A stretch of DNA of 64,000 nt from Nocardia nova NBRC 15556 (GTDB lineage: Bacteria; Actinomycetota; Actinomycetes; Mycobacteriales; Mycobacteriaceae): the NCBI RefSeq assembly GCF_001613005.1, contig NZ_BDBN01000055.1:1-64000 (forward strand). The letters run 5' to 3'. The notes beneath the pieces are model-generated. The model saw nothing but the letters and a program-made list of their open reading frames with translations. It had not been told where the DNA came from and did not search any database. Each line of letters opens with the position of its first letter. Positions within the stretch are counted from its first letter, which is position 1. The position numbers and the translations under genes are program-made. This document shows positions 17,782 to 26,568 of the stretch, piece after piece.

Positions 17782-19068
17782 GTGGACGATCTGAGCACGG
17801 CACTCGCCCAGCAATGGGAGCGCGCGCTGGCGACGATTACCGCTCACCCTTCCTACGCCACCGTAGAAATTTCGTTTCTGCGCGATCTTCTGGAAGAACT
17901 CCACGCCAGTCTCACCGCGGAGACCTTCGACGCGGCCGCCGGCTCCCGAGCGGGAGCGGCGCTGGCGGGTGCCCGGCTCACCGATCCCGCCGTGCCGGTC
18001 GTATCCGCGCCGGTATTGCACCGACTCACCGAATTCAGCGATCACCCCGAGACCGGCCCGCGTGTGGCCGCCCTGCTCGTCGCGTTCGGCCACGGCCACC
18101 ACTTCCTCGCCGAAGCGATCCGGGCCGACGATGTCGAGGAAGGCCAGCGCCGGTTCCGGCTCGTGTTCGACCACGCGTCCATCGCCATCGCGATCGGCGA
18201 CACGAATGGTGTTCTGCTGGAAGCCAATCCCCATCTGGCCGACATGATCGGGGTACCGGTCGAGTCGCTGCGCGGCATCAGCGTCTACGACTTCGCCCAC
18301 CCCGACGATCAGGCCGCGATCCGCGCGATGGTCTACGACGACCTCGTGCCGGCCAGGGCGGGCACGGCGAAGATCGAACGGCGCCTGCAGCGCGCGGACG
18401 GCAGCACCGGATGGGCCACATTCGCGATCACCTATGTCCGGAGCGCCTTCGGGCCTGACTATCTGCTCGCCATCGGCGAAGACGTCACCGAACGCCACCA
18501 ACTGCAGGAGCAGCTCCACTATCAGGCGCGCCACGACGCGCTCACCGAGCTGCCCAACCGCCGCCATCTCCTCGACACCCTCAAATCGGTGATCTCCGCG
18601 GCCGGCGAGGACGATCTGATGGGACTGTGCTTCACCGACCTGGACCACTTCAAAGAGGTCAACGACCGATACGGTCACGGCGTCGGCGACCAGGTGCTGG
18701 CCACCGTCGCCCGGCGCCTGCACGACAGCCTGCAAGACGACGGATGCCTGGTCGCGCGAATCGGCGGCGACGAATTCGTCACCCTCATCCCGCCCCCGGC
18801 CGACACCCGCAGAGTCGCGGCGGTCGCGGACCGCCTGCGCGGCGCCCTCTCGCATCCTCTCATCGTCGGCGGCCACCGGCTCCACATCTCCGCCAGCATC
18901 GGAGCCGTCGTCACACCGGTCGCCGGCAAGGACCCGGAATGGCTGCTCGACGCGGCCGATACCTCGCTGTACGACGCCAAATCCGGCGCCCGCGGCAACT
19001 GGATCCTGCACACCGTCCATGCGGCCGAGGGTGCCGACGACAGCTCCGCCCGATGCGGAAACGCTTGA
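17782..19068 (+). CDS. PAS-GGDEF diguanylate cyclase
   Basis: The 428-residue protein has an N-terminal helical domain (about 1-120), a PAS domain (about 123-240, VFDHASIAIAIGDTNG with the VYDFAHPDD block) and a GGDEF domain with the intact motif ARIGGDEF at about 325-332. It should make cyclic di-GMP from two GTP. The inhibitory RxxD site is not present at its usual place. No EAL domain follows. The GTG at 17782 has GGGGAG five bases upstream; a longer frame is open but unlikely. It may be cotranscribed with the terpene synthase, which ends 135 bp before. Confidence 0.92.
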   Translation: MDDLSTALAQQWERALATITAHPSYATVEISFLRDLLEELHASLTAETFDAAAGSRAGAALAGARLTDPAVPVVSAPVLHRLTEFSDHPETGPRVAALLVAFGHGHHFLAEAIRADDVEEGQRRFRLVFDHASIAIAIGDTNGVLLEANPHLADMIGVPVESLRGISVYDFAHPDDQAAIRAMVYDDLVPARAGTAKIERRLQRADGSTGWATFAITYVRSAFGPDYLLAIGEDVTERHQLQEQLHYQARHDALTELPNRRHLLDTLKSVISAAGEDDLMGLCFTDLDHFKEVNDRYGHGVGDQVLATVARRLHDSLQDDGCLVARIGGDEFVTLIPPPADTRRVAAVADRLRGALSHPLIVGGHRLHISASIGAVVTPVAGKDPEWLLDAADTSLYDAKSGARGNWILHTVHAAEGADDSSARCGNA

Positions 19069-19090
19069 GGCGCACCGGGTTCGACGGCCG

Positions 19091-19624
19091 CTATGCGCGG
19101 GTAGGCAACACTCGATAGACGATCTCCACACCGCCACCGTCCAACGGCCGCGAACTCTCGAATGCCAGATCGGTCTGCGGATTCAGCGAATCGGTCAGGC
19201 GCATGCCGCTGCCCACGAAGAACGGCAGGATAACGAGTTCGAGTTTGTCGAGAACGCCGAGAGCGCGATAGGTCTCGATCGTGCCGGGCCCACCGATGAG
19301 ATGGACATCACCGCCGCGATTGGCCGCACGCACCTTCTCCAGCAACCGGACCGGATCGTCGTCGACGATCACATCGTCGGGCGTGCCCTCGGGCCGATGC
19401 GAACCCAGGACGAAGACCTCCAGATCCGGCCACGGCCAGCGATCGGCGGTCAGCGCCGGTTCGAAGGTGGTACGGCCCATCAGGGCGGCCTCGCAGGTAC
19501 GCAGGAATTCGGCGATGCCGTGGCTGCCCGGACCGTGCACCGGATCGACGACCTGAGGCGGCCAACCGTCCGGAGTCGTCACATAGCCGTCGGCGCTCAT
19601 ACACAGGCGAGCCAGGATCTGCAT
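19091..19624 (-). CDS. dihydrofolate reductase/RibD C-terminal family protein
   Basis: The 177-residue protein starts MQILARLCMSADGYV and contains MGRTTFEPAL, LEVFVLGSHRP, VHLIGGPGTIETY and KLELVILPFFVGSG, the pattern of DHFR-like and RibD reductase domain proteins that use NADPH. Substrates for these stand-alone actinobacterial members are unknown. An ATG four codons upstream is an alternative start. It converges on the GGDEF gene with a 22-bp gap. Confidence 0.85.
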   Translation of the reverse strand: MQILARLCMSADGYVTTPDGWPPQVVDPVHGPGSHGIAEFLRTCEAALMGRTTFEPALTADRWPWPDLEVFVLGSHRPEGTPDDVIVDDDPVRLLEKVRAANRGGDVHLIGGPGTIETYRALGVLDKLELVILPFFVGSGMRLTDSLNPQTDLAFESSRPLDGGGVEIVYRVLPTRA

Positions 19625-19709
19625 CGATTCATCCATTCTGTCGAGTACGCAGAAGAGACGATGCCCGCGGCCGAAAATCATCGACGGTTCGCGGTGGTGG
19701 AGACGGTCC

Positions 19710-20951
19710 TCACTCGCCCCGGTAGCGCACCTGGAATTCCTTGATCCCGTTCAACCAGCCCGACCGCAATCGGCGTGGGTCCCCCAGTTTGCGAATGTCG
19801 GGAAGGTGGTCGGCGACGGCGTTGAAGATCAGGTCGATCTCCAGTCGGGCCAGGTTGGCGCCGATGCAGAAGTGCGCGCCCGTACCGCCGAATGCCAAGT
19901 GCGGGTTGGGATCACGAGTGATGTCGAAGGTGAACGGAGCGTCGAAAACCTCTTCGTCGAAATTCGCGGATCGGTAGACGATCAGGACCCGCTGACCCTT
20001 CCGGATCGGTACGCCACCGAGTTCGGTGTCCTCCAGCGCGGTGCGCTGGAACGTACTCACCGGCGTCGCCCAGCGGACGATCTCGTCGACGGTGGTCTTG
20101 GGCCGCTGCGACTTGAAAAGCTCCCATTGATCCGGGTTTTCGAGAAACGCGATCATGCCGTGCGTGATCGCGTTACGGGTGGTCTCGTTGCCCGCGACGG
20201 CCAGGAGGATGACGAAGAAGCCGAACTCCTCGGAGGTCAGCGCTTCCCCGTCGACGTCGGCGTGGACCAGTTCGGTCACGATGTCGTCGGCCGGCTGCGA
20301 CTTTCGCGCCTCGGCCATCTGCCAGGCGTAGGCCAGGAGTTCGGCGGAGGCGGCCAGCGGGTCGACGCCGGCGTACTCGGGGTCGTCGTAGCCGATCATC
20401 TCGTTGGACCACCGGAAGATCTTCATCCGGTCCTCCTGCGGCACGCCGATCAATTCCGCGATCGCCTGCAACGGCAATTCGCACGCCACCTGCGTGACGA
20501 AGTCACCCGCGCCCGCCTCGGCGGCCGCGGTGACGATGGCCTCGGCGCGGGCGGACAACTCCGCGCGCAGCCCGTTGACCGCCCGCGGCGTGAACCCTTT
20601 CGAGATCAGCTTGCGCATCCTGGTGTGTTGCGGCGCATCCTGATTGAGCAGAACCAGCCGCTGCATCTCCATCCGCTCGGGGGTGAGTTCGACGCCGTAT
20701 CGCGGCAGCGCGGTGTTCTCGGCATTGGAGAACACGTCGCTGCGCCGCGACACCTCCTTGACGTCGGCGTGCTTGGTCACGACCCAGAATCCGTCGTCCG
20801 GAAAACCGTCGGAACCGGGCGACTTGGCATTCCACCAGATCGGAGCCGCACGGCGCAGTTCCGCCAGCTCTTCGACCGGCACCCGCCGGGCCCACATATC
20901 CGGATCCGTGACATCGAAATCTCGCGGAATATCGGGACGCGTCGCACGCAT
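19710..20951 (-). CDS. cyp125: cytochrome P450, CYP125-like steroid C26/C27 monooxygenase
   Basis: The protein (413 aa) shows all P450 hallmarks: I-helix AVAGNETTRNA, an ExxR in DEIVRWATP, and the heme loop FGGTGAHFCIGANLAR with C362. Sequence blocks such as FQRTALEDTELGGVPI, RSANFDEEVF and RRLRSGWLNGIKEFQV match the CYP125 group, which oxidises the cholesterol side-chain end in mycobacteria and Rhodococcus. It needs a ferredoxin and reductase. The ATG at 20951 gives MRATRPDIP; a GTG three codons earlier is possible. A perfect KstR-type operator lies 28 bp upstream. Confidence 0.92.
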   Translation of the reverse strand: MRATRPDIPRDFDVTDPDMWARRVPVEELAELRRAAPIWWNAKSPGSDGFPDDGFWVVTKHADVKEVSRRSDVFSNAENTALPRYGVELTPERMEMQRLVLLNQDAPQHTRMRKLISKGFTPRAVNGLRAELSARAEAIVTAAAEAGAGDFVTQVACELPLQAIAELIGVPQEDRMKIFRWSNEMIGYDDPEYAGVDPLAASAELLAYAWQMAEARKSQPADDIVTELVHADVDGEALTSEEFGFFVILLAVAGNETTRNAITHGMIAFLENPDQWELFKSQRPKTTVDEIVRWATPVSTFQRTALEDTELGGVPIRKGQRVLIVYRSANFDEEVFDAPFTFDITRDPNPHLAFGGTGAHFCIGANLARLEIDLIFNAVADHLPDIRKLGDPRRLRSGWLNGIKEFQVRYRGE

Positions 20952-20978
20952 ATCAACCACCGGGCCGTCATCGCTGAC

Positions 20979-20992
20979 TGAAACAGGTTCTA
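20979..20992. promoter_or_regulatory. KstR-type operator upstream of the P450 gene
   Basis: TGAAACAGGTTCTA fits the KstR consensus TNNAACNNGTTNNA at every fixed position. KstR is the TetR-family repressor of cholesterol catabolism in mycobacteria and relatives, and CYP125 is a known member of its regulon. No kstR gene is visible in this window. Confidence 0.72.
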
Positions 20993-21289
20993 GAGGTATT
21001 CAAGCACAATCAGCGGCCGCTCATACCCGTCTCCAGCGACCTCGATGGTCGTGGCAACCGGCCGCGACGGTGGAATCCGGGGCATCCGGCGGCCGAAAGT
21101 CCTCCCGGCCGTAGACCAGTGGCCCGACCATGCCGGACATTGCACCCTTCCACCCGAACAGCGCTCTCGACGAGTCTGGATCCGACGCGGCTTCTTTTTC
21201 GTCCGAGGGCTTGCCGCATCCCGCGACGATGGGTGACCGGGTTGCGCAGCACCGACGGCGAGGCCGCCGAGACGACGTCAGGAGTTCCG

Positions 21290-22285
21290 ATGCCCCACTG
21301 GCGAGGCCCGCTGCGACCCGACCGTTCGACCGAGGATGCTCTCACCCCGGCGGTTGCCGATGCGACTCTCGATCGAATCGCCGACGCCCCCGCCGCATCG
21401 GCGCCGCCGACCGGGTCAGAGCCACGACAACATCACCGCTCTGCGCGGCTGCGATCACGATCGGTTGTCGTCGAGGGCCGTATCGCCCGCTATTCGGCCG
21501 GCGGACACGGTCCCCGCGTACTCTTCCTGCACGGCTGGGGATTGGGGAGATACGCCTATACCCGCCCGCTCGAGGAACTCGTTCGAATGGGAGTGCATGT
21601 CTTCGCCCCCGCGCTTCCCGGCTTCGGGGGCACGGCCGGGTTGCCGATCGAGGATCGGTCTCTCGCCGGCTACGCCCGGTGGGTCGGAGATTTCATCGAG
21701 GCGATCGACCTGCCGCTGCCGGTCACCGTGGTCGGGCACTCCTTCGGGGGCGGCGTGGCGATCCAGGCCGCGCACGATCTACCGGAGCTCGCCGAGCGGC
21801 TCGTGCTCGTGAACTCCATCGGCGGCTCGGCATGGACCGACGGTCGCGGGGTGGCACGCGCACTCCGTGAACGTCCGCTGTGGGACTGGGGCCTGCACTT
21901 GCCGGCAGACCTGCTGCCCGGTCGCCAACTGACCCGGGTCCTGCCGGTGATCATGCGTGACGCGGTGCCCAACGTCCTGCGGAACCCGACAGCGGTGTGG
22001 GAAGTCGCGCACCTGGCCCGGACCGCCAACCTCACCTCCGAGCTCAACGAACTCGCCGAGCGCCGACTGCCCGTCTTCGTGGTGTGGAGCAAGCGAGACA
22101 CGATCATCCCGGAATCCACGTCGATGTCGCTGCGGACCGCCCTGGGCGACCCCCGCACGATCACCGTGCCCGGCGGGCACGGCTGGCTCCTCGACGACCC
22201 GCACGCCTTCGGGGAAATCATCACCAACGTCGTCCGGGAACCGGATTCCGGCTTCGAGCCCGACACCCGGCCGACGGCACAGTAG
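21290..22285 (+). CDS. alpha/beta hydrolase
   Basis: The 331-residue protein follows a TCAGGAG ribosome binding site. After a polar N-terminal extension of about 65 residues, the hydrolase fold shows VLFLHGWGLGRYAY (oxyanion), VVGHSFGGGVAIQAA (nucleophile serine) and VPGGHGWLLDDP (catalytic histidine), with an aspartate in WSKRDTIIP. The substrate is unknown. It is divergent from the P450 gene and 107 bp upstream of a TetR gene that belongs to the catabolic island. Confidence 0.88.
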   Translation: MPHWRGPLRPDRSTEDALTPAVADATLDRIADAPAASAPPTGSEPRQHHRSARLRSRSVVVEGRIARYSAGGHGPRVLFLHGWGLGRYAYTRPLEELVRMGVHVFAPALPGFGGTAGLPIEDRSLAGYARWVGDFIEAIDLPLPVTVVGHSFGGGVAIQAAHDLPELAERLVLVNSIGGSAWTDGRGVARALRERPLWDWGLHLPADLLPGRQLTRVLPVIMRDAVPNVLRNPTAVWEVAHLARTANLTSELNELAERRLPVFVVWSKRDTIIPESTSMSLRTALGDPRTITVPGGHGWLLDDPHAFGEIITNVVREPDSGFEPDTRPTAQ

Positions 22286-22338
22286 CGATCGACACCGGCG
22301 AAGGGCACGCCGCCCTAGAGCTTCGGGCAGCACCGGTC

Positions 22339-22352
22339 TGATGTTTTCCTCA
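22339..22352. promoter_or_regulatory. TGA-N8-TCA operator upstream of tetR
   Basis: TGATGTTTTCCTCA, within a wider dyad TCTGA/TCAGA (22337-22354), lies 39 bp before the TetR start codon. It matches four other sites in this island and suggests autoregulation. Confidence 0.55.
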
Positions 22353-22391
22353 GATATGATTTCGGTGACGATTCCGACGCAGGAGGGCCTG

Positions 22392-23030
22392 ATGACCACC
22401 GAATCCGTCACGCGCAACCGTGTCGATCGGCGCCGCGAGCGCACCCGCAACGCCCTACTCGGTGCTGCCCGGAAGTTCCTGTCCGAGGGGCGAACCGCGG
22501 TGAGCATTCAGGAGATCACCGACGCCGCCGACGTCGGATTCGGCTCCTTCTACAACCATTTCGAGTCGAAGGATCAACTCTTCGACGCGGCGGTGCGCTC
22601 GGCGTTGCAGGTCTACAGCGAGATGCGCGACGCCATCGTCGCGCTCTACGACGACCCGGCAGAAGTGTTCGCGGTGAGTTTCCGCATGACCGGACGTTTG
22701 CAGCGGCAGGTGCCCGAGATGGTCCGGGTGATCCTGAACTCCGGGATGGCGGTATTGCTGCGCGAAGAAGGTCTGGCCCCACGCGCCCGTCACGACATCA
22801 TCGCCGCGCAGGAGGCGGGCCGCTTCGACCCGATGGACCCGGATATGGCGGTGATGGCCGCGGGTGGGGCCCTACTGGGTCTCCTGCAACTGCTCGACGC
22901 GCAACCCGGCGCCGACGTCGAGACGCGGACCGACGACATGGCGTTCCACGTCTTGCGCATGTTCGGCATGAACAAGCGATCGGCGCACAAGCTCGCCACC
23001 AGCCCACTGCCACCACAGCCCCAGCTCTGA
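22392..23030 (+). CDS. TetR family regulator of the catabolic island (copy 1)
   Basis: The 212-residue protein starts after a strong AGGAGGG. Its DNA-binding domain reads RTRNALLGAARKFLSEGR and ITDAADVGFGSFYNHFESKD. It is clearly paralogous to the regulator at 28769-29440 along the whole length, for example the shared GLAPRAR and EAGRFD blocks in the ligand domain. It ends 24 bp from the convergent hydroxylase operon. It probably represses the adjacent ring-degradation genes until an aromatic or CoA-ester ligand binds; the ligand is unknown. Confidence 0.9.
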   Translation: MTTESVTRNRVDRRRERTRNALLGAARKFLSEGRTAVSIQEITDAADVGFGSFYNHFESKDQLFDAAVRSALQVYSEMRDAIVALYDDPAEVFAVSFRMTGRLQRQVPEMVRVILNSGMAVLLREEGLAPRARHDIIAAQEAGRFDPMDPDMAVMAAGGALLGLLQLLDAQPGADVETRTDDMAFHVLRMFGMNKRSAHKLATSPLPPQPQL

Positions 23031-23054
23031 ACACCGCCGGCCGACGCCGGCGCA

Positions 23055-24578
23055 TCACCGCCGAACGCTCGGCGCGAAGTCCGGAAGCGAGGCACACAGC
23101 GCGGACAAGCTGCCGCGACCGTCCTGCACGGTGCCGTCGGGCCGCACGACAAGCGTCGACGCGTGACCGCGGCGCATCCACCGAGACAGCTCCGAGTTCG
23201 GTGCCGGGCACACGATGACACCGCCGCGTCGGCGGACCACAGCGCGGTCCCATGCCGTCGGATCTTCCAGGGTGATGACGGCGTATCGGCCGCCGATGAC
23301 GTCGTCGACGCACTGCCCGTCCGGCATTCGATCGTTCGGAATCAAACGACCGGCGAGAAGACCGTGTATCCACCTCGCCGTCACCGGTGAGGAGTCGCGC
23401 AGTGGTGGGGATTCACCGCTGGTGACCATCCGGGCGAATCCCGGGATGTGCTGCAGGTACGGCGCGATCAGGCCACGCAACCGGTTGCCCAGTTCGCCGC
23501 CTTCGGTCATGGTCAGCCCGGTGAGCTTCGCCAGCCGAATCATCTTGCGCGCGTGGGGTTTCCTTTCCCTTTCGTAGGTGTCGAGCACAGCGGCGGGCAA
23601 CTCGGCGCGCAGCACTCCGGCCAGCTTCCAACCGAGGTTCGCGGCATCGCGGATACCCGCGCCCATCCCCTGCCCGATGAACGGCGGGGTCAAATGGGCC
23701 GCATCCCCGAGCAGGAACACGCGCCCCTGTCGCCACCGATCCGCGAGTTGCGCGCGGAAGGTGTATTCGGCGACGCGCACCACTTCCATCCGCTCGTACT
23801 CGGTCTCGCCGAGCCACGGGCCCAGGAGCGGACGGAGGGCAGCCGAATCCCGGTAATCGTCGGCGTTTTCACCCGGATGCAGCCGAAATTCCCATCGGTA
23901 CCGCGTCTTCCCGATGCGCATATAGGTAGCCGCGCGATCGGGATCGCAGACTTGGTGGACACCTTCCCAGTGCTGCAGCTCGGTCGTGGCGGCGATATCG
24001 ACCACAAGCCATCGCTGCTGGAATCGCAGGTCTCGCATATGTCCGCCGATTCGATTGCGCACCAGGCTGTTCGCCCCGTCGCAGCCCAAGACATATTCCG
24101 CTCGTACGGCCTCGGTCCGCCCGCCCGATCGATCGGTGAATTCCACGCGCACGCAGTCGTTCTCCCGGACTACGGAGGTGACGTCCGCATTGCCGCGCAT
24201 TGTCACCTGCGGGTACCGAGCCAGGTTGCGACGAAGAATCGCTTCCAACTCCGGTTGGTCGAACAGGTTCGCCTCCGGATGTCCGTTGCGACCGCCCGTC
24301 GTATCCCGATCGAACTGTGCCAGCACGCGGTGATCCGGATCCGCCAATCGCAAACCCAGCGCCGGACGGGAGACGGCGTCGAATTCCGCACCGACACCCA
24401 GTCGTTCGAGGATCCGGCGGATTTCGCCGTCGAGGTGGACAGCGCGCGGCTGCGGGTAGACACCCTCCCACCGCTCGAGTACCAGCGATTCGATCCCGTA
24501 CTGGGCGAGCAGCGTGGCCGCCGTCAACCCGGTCGGGCCCGCGCCGACGATCACGACCTGTACCACCGGCGAGGTCAC
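23055..24578 (-). CDS. FAD-dependent aromatic hydroxylase, MhpA-like (module 1)
   Basis: The 507-residue protein belongs to the class A flavoprotein monooxygenases. It has the GxGxxG dinucleotide motif VVIVGAGPTGLTAATLL near the N-terminus, the middle motif EYVLGCDGANSLVR, and the FAD-ribityl motif VFLLGDAAHLTPPFIGQG. Homologues such as 3-(3-hydroxyphenyl)propionate hydroxylase add a second hydroxyl ortho to a phenol using NAD(P)H and O2. The GTG start overlaps the stop of a mini-ORF (GTGA). It is the last gene of the operon with acyl-CoA synthetase, FAH protein and dioxygenase. Confidence 0.88.
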   Translation of the reverse strand: MTSPVVQVVIVGAGPTGLTAATLLAQYGIESLVLERWEGVYPQPRAVHLDGEIRRILERLGVGAEFDAVSRPALGLRLADPDHRVLAQFDRDTTGGRNGHPEANLFDQPELEAILRRNLARYPQVTMRGNADVTSVVRENDCVRVEFTDRSGGRTEAVRAEYVLGCDGANSLVRNRIGGHMRDLRFQQRWLVVDIAATTELQHWEGVHQVCDPDRAATYMRIGKTRYRWEFRLHPGENADDYRDSAALRPLLGPWLGETEYERMEVVRVAEYTFRAQLADRWRQGRVFLLGDAAHLTPPFIGQGMGAGIRDAANLGWKLAGVLRAELPAAVLDTYERERKPHARKMIRLAKLTGLTMTEGGELGNRLRGLIAPYLQHIPGFARMVTSGESPPLRDSSPVTARWIHGLLAGRLIPNDRMPDGQCVDDVIGGRYAVITLEDPTAWDRAVVRRRGGVIVCPAPNSELSRWMRRGHASTLVVRPDGTVQDGRGSLSALCASLPDFAPSVRR

Positions 24579-24655
24579 GACAACACACCCCGCACCGTGG
24601 CGACAGTCGCGATGGCAGCGGGACCGCGGCCGAACGCGGTGGGTCCGATCGTCAT
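24575..24655 (-). CDS. 26-codon bridging mini-ORF
   Basis: Its ATG overlaps the stop codon of the acyl-CoA synthetase gene (ATGA) and its TGA overlaps the GTG of the hydroxylase (GTGA), so it exactly fills the gap between the two genes. It starts MTIGPTAFGRGPAAIA and is small and hydrophobic. It could be a translated coupler that carries ribosomes across the junction, a real microprotein, or chance. No homology can be judged at this length. Confidence 0.4.
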   Translation of the reverse strand: MTIGPTAFGRGPAAIATVATVRGVLS

Positions 24656-26568
24656 CGACGCCTCTCCACTCTCCAGGTGACGGCGTAGCGGGCCAGAACA
24701 GCTTCGATCGCGGCGCGGTCGGCGGTGGAGTCGAGCACCACCGTCGCGACGACGGCGCCGTCCTCGACCGCCGCGACGATGTCGGCAACACCGGCCGCAT
24801 TCGCCAGCGCGTCGACCAGTTCGCGCCGTGTCGCATCGGCGCGCAGGCCCAACTTGTACGGTTTGCCGACGTCGGTGACCGGCAGCGCGTCGAGGATGGT
24901 CACGGTCTTCGGTACGGCCGCGCGTTCGTGCATACGCTCGGCGGCCCAGCGCACCAGCTCGTCCTCGGTGACGTTCGCGTCCCCGGTAAGCGCGACGTAG
25001 GCGACCGGCACCTCACCGGAGTGCACGTCCGGGCGGCCGACGGCTCCCGCCGCGCCGACCCGGGGGTGGGACAGCAGGACGTCCTCGATGGTCGCGGGAT
25101 CGATATTGTGACCGCCGCGAATGATGAGATCCTTTGCGCGACCGTGCAAATGGATGAAGCCCTCGGCGTCGATATGCGCCAGGTCGCCGGTGTTCAGCCA
25201 GCCGTCGATCACCGTGCCGAGTCCGTCGAGGCGGTGGCCGGCGTCGGTACGGCCGGTGACATAGCCCGCGAAGACAGTGGGTCCATCGACGACCAGCACG
25301 CCGATTTCCCCGGCAGGCAGGTCTTCCCACGCCCCGTTGTCGGCCGCGCGGACGACCGCGACGCGCTGGTAGGGCATGCGCTGGCCGACCGCGCCGGGTC
25401 GGGGAACGTCCGGAAAGCTGCGCGCGGTAGCGCACGTGGCCTCGGTGAGGCCGTAACCTTCGACGAGGGTCACGCCGGTATGTTTCTGAAAATCCTCGCG
25501 CACTGCCGCCGGCAGCGGCGAGGCTCCGACCATCGCGTAACGCAAGCTGGAGATATCCGCCTGGACCGGGCACCGGGCCAGCACCGCGTAGACGGTCGGC
25601 ACGGCGCTCATCGCCGCAATCCGGTAGTGCGCCACGATGTTCCAGAACTCCGCGTACAGGGCGAGATCGCGGTATCCCAGCGGACCCGCCCACACGACCG
25701 ACTGGCCGCGGAACAGCGGCGCGAGCAAGGTGACGACGAGCGCGTTGACGTGAAACAACGGCAGTGCCGCGAACCCCACCGCTTCGTCGTCGAGCAGCGA
25801 GTTGGCGGCGATCATCCACGCGTTGGCGACCTCACCGGAATGACGATGAGCGGCCAGCTTCGGCACACCGGTCGTTCCGCCGGTATGGAACAGCGCCGCC
25901 AGATCCGATCCCGTAGGCGGCTGCCCGGCGAATTCGGTCGAAACCTGTTCTGCGGCAAGCAGCTCGAGGTAGCCGACCACGACGCCGTCGATGACCGGCA
26001 GTGCCGGCCGAGGCTGCCCGGTAGCCGTCGGACGCATGACGAGCAGCGCGTCCAGCAGACCTCGCTCGGCCAGCTCACGCGCGGTGTCCCAGGTATCGGG
26101 CGCCAGCTCCGGACCCGCGGCGATCAGTGTCCTGGCGCCGGAACGGCGCAACAGTTCCGCGATGTGATCGCCGGACAGCCCTCCGTTGATGGGAGCGGCG
26201 ATGCCCGCCAGCTGTGCGGCCAACGTCGCCGGAATCAGCTCGGCACAGTTCGGGGCGATGAGCGCGACCGCATCGGAGCGGCCCACACCCAGCTCGTGCA
26301 GCAGATTCGCGTAGCGATGGACGTCGGCGAGCAGCTCGGAGTAACTGCGCTGCAAAGGTTCTCGCCAGCGAGACGCATCGGGCAGCACAGTGAGTGCCCG
26401 TCGCTGCGGCCATCGCGTCGCGGCGCGGACGAGCAGCGCGTACGTCGATTCCGGCAAGCCACGCGCCTCGAGTGGAATCGACTCGATCGTCTCGAGGTCT
26501 GCCGGGCTCTCGTAGCGCGGCCACAACAGTTCCTCGGACGCGCCGACCAGGGACGCGGTGTCGGTCAT
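24652..26568 (-). CDS. acyl-CoA synthetase (AMP-binding enzyme)
   Basis: The 638-residue enzyme has the ANL-superfamily motifs: FHTGGTTGVPKLAAHR (P-loop, A3), EGYGLTEATC (A5), GWLNTGDLAHIDAEGF (A7/A8) and a late PVTDVGKPYK lysine region. It activates a carboxylic acid to acyl-AMP and then acyl-CoA. It has an extra C-terminal stretch of about 90 residues with a repeat of the family's terminal fold. The ATG at 26568 overlaps the FAH stop (ATGA). In context it should load a side-chain acid of the ring substrate or a ring-cleavage product onto CoA. Confidence 0.9.
   Translation of the reverse strand: MTDTASLVGASEELLWPRYESPADLETIESIPLEARGLPESTYALLVRAATRWPQRRALTVLPDASRWREPLQRSYSELLADVHRYANLLHELGVGRSDAVALIAPNCAELIPATLAAQLAGIAAPINGGLSGDHIAELLRRSGARTLIAAGPELAPDTWDTARELAERGLLDALLVMRPTATGQPRPALPVIDGVVVGYLELLAAEQVSTEFAGQPPTGSDLAALFHTGGTTGVPKLAAHRHSGEVANAWMIAANSLLDDEAVGFAALPLFHVNALVVTLLAPLFRGQSVVWAGPLGYRDLALYAEFWNIVAHYRIAAMSAVPTVYAVLARCPVQADISSLRYAMVGASPLPAAVREDFQKHTGVTLVEGYGLTEATCATARSFPDVPRPGAVGQRMPYQRVAVVRAADNGAWEDLPAGEIGVLVVDGPTVFAGYVTGRTDAGHRLDGLGTVIDGWLNTGDLAHIDAEGFIHLHGRAKDLIIRGGHNIDPATIEDVLLSHPRVGAAGAVGRPDVHSGEVPVAYVALTGDANVTEDELVRWAAERMHERAAVPKTVTILDALPVTDVGKPYKLGLRADATRRELVDALANAAGVADIVAAVEDGAVVATVVLDSTADRAAIEAVLARYAVTWRVERRR

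Noticed and set aside
23031..23054. GC-rich short stem between the TetR gene and the hydroxylase gene
   Set aside because: The stem is only about 5 bp with no T-run; too weak to call a terminator.
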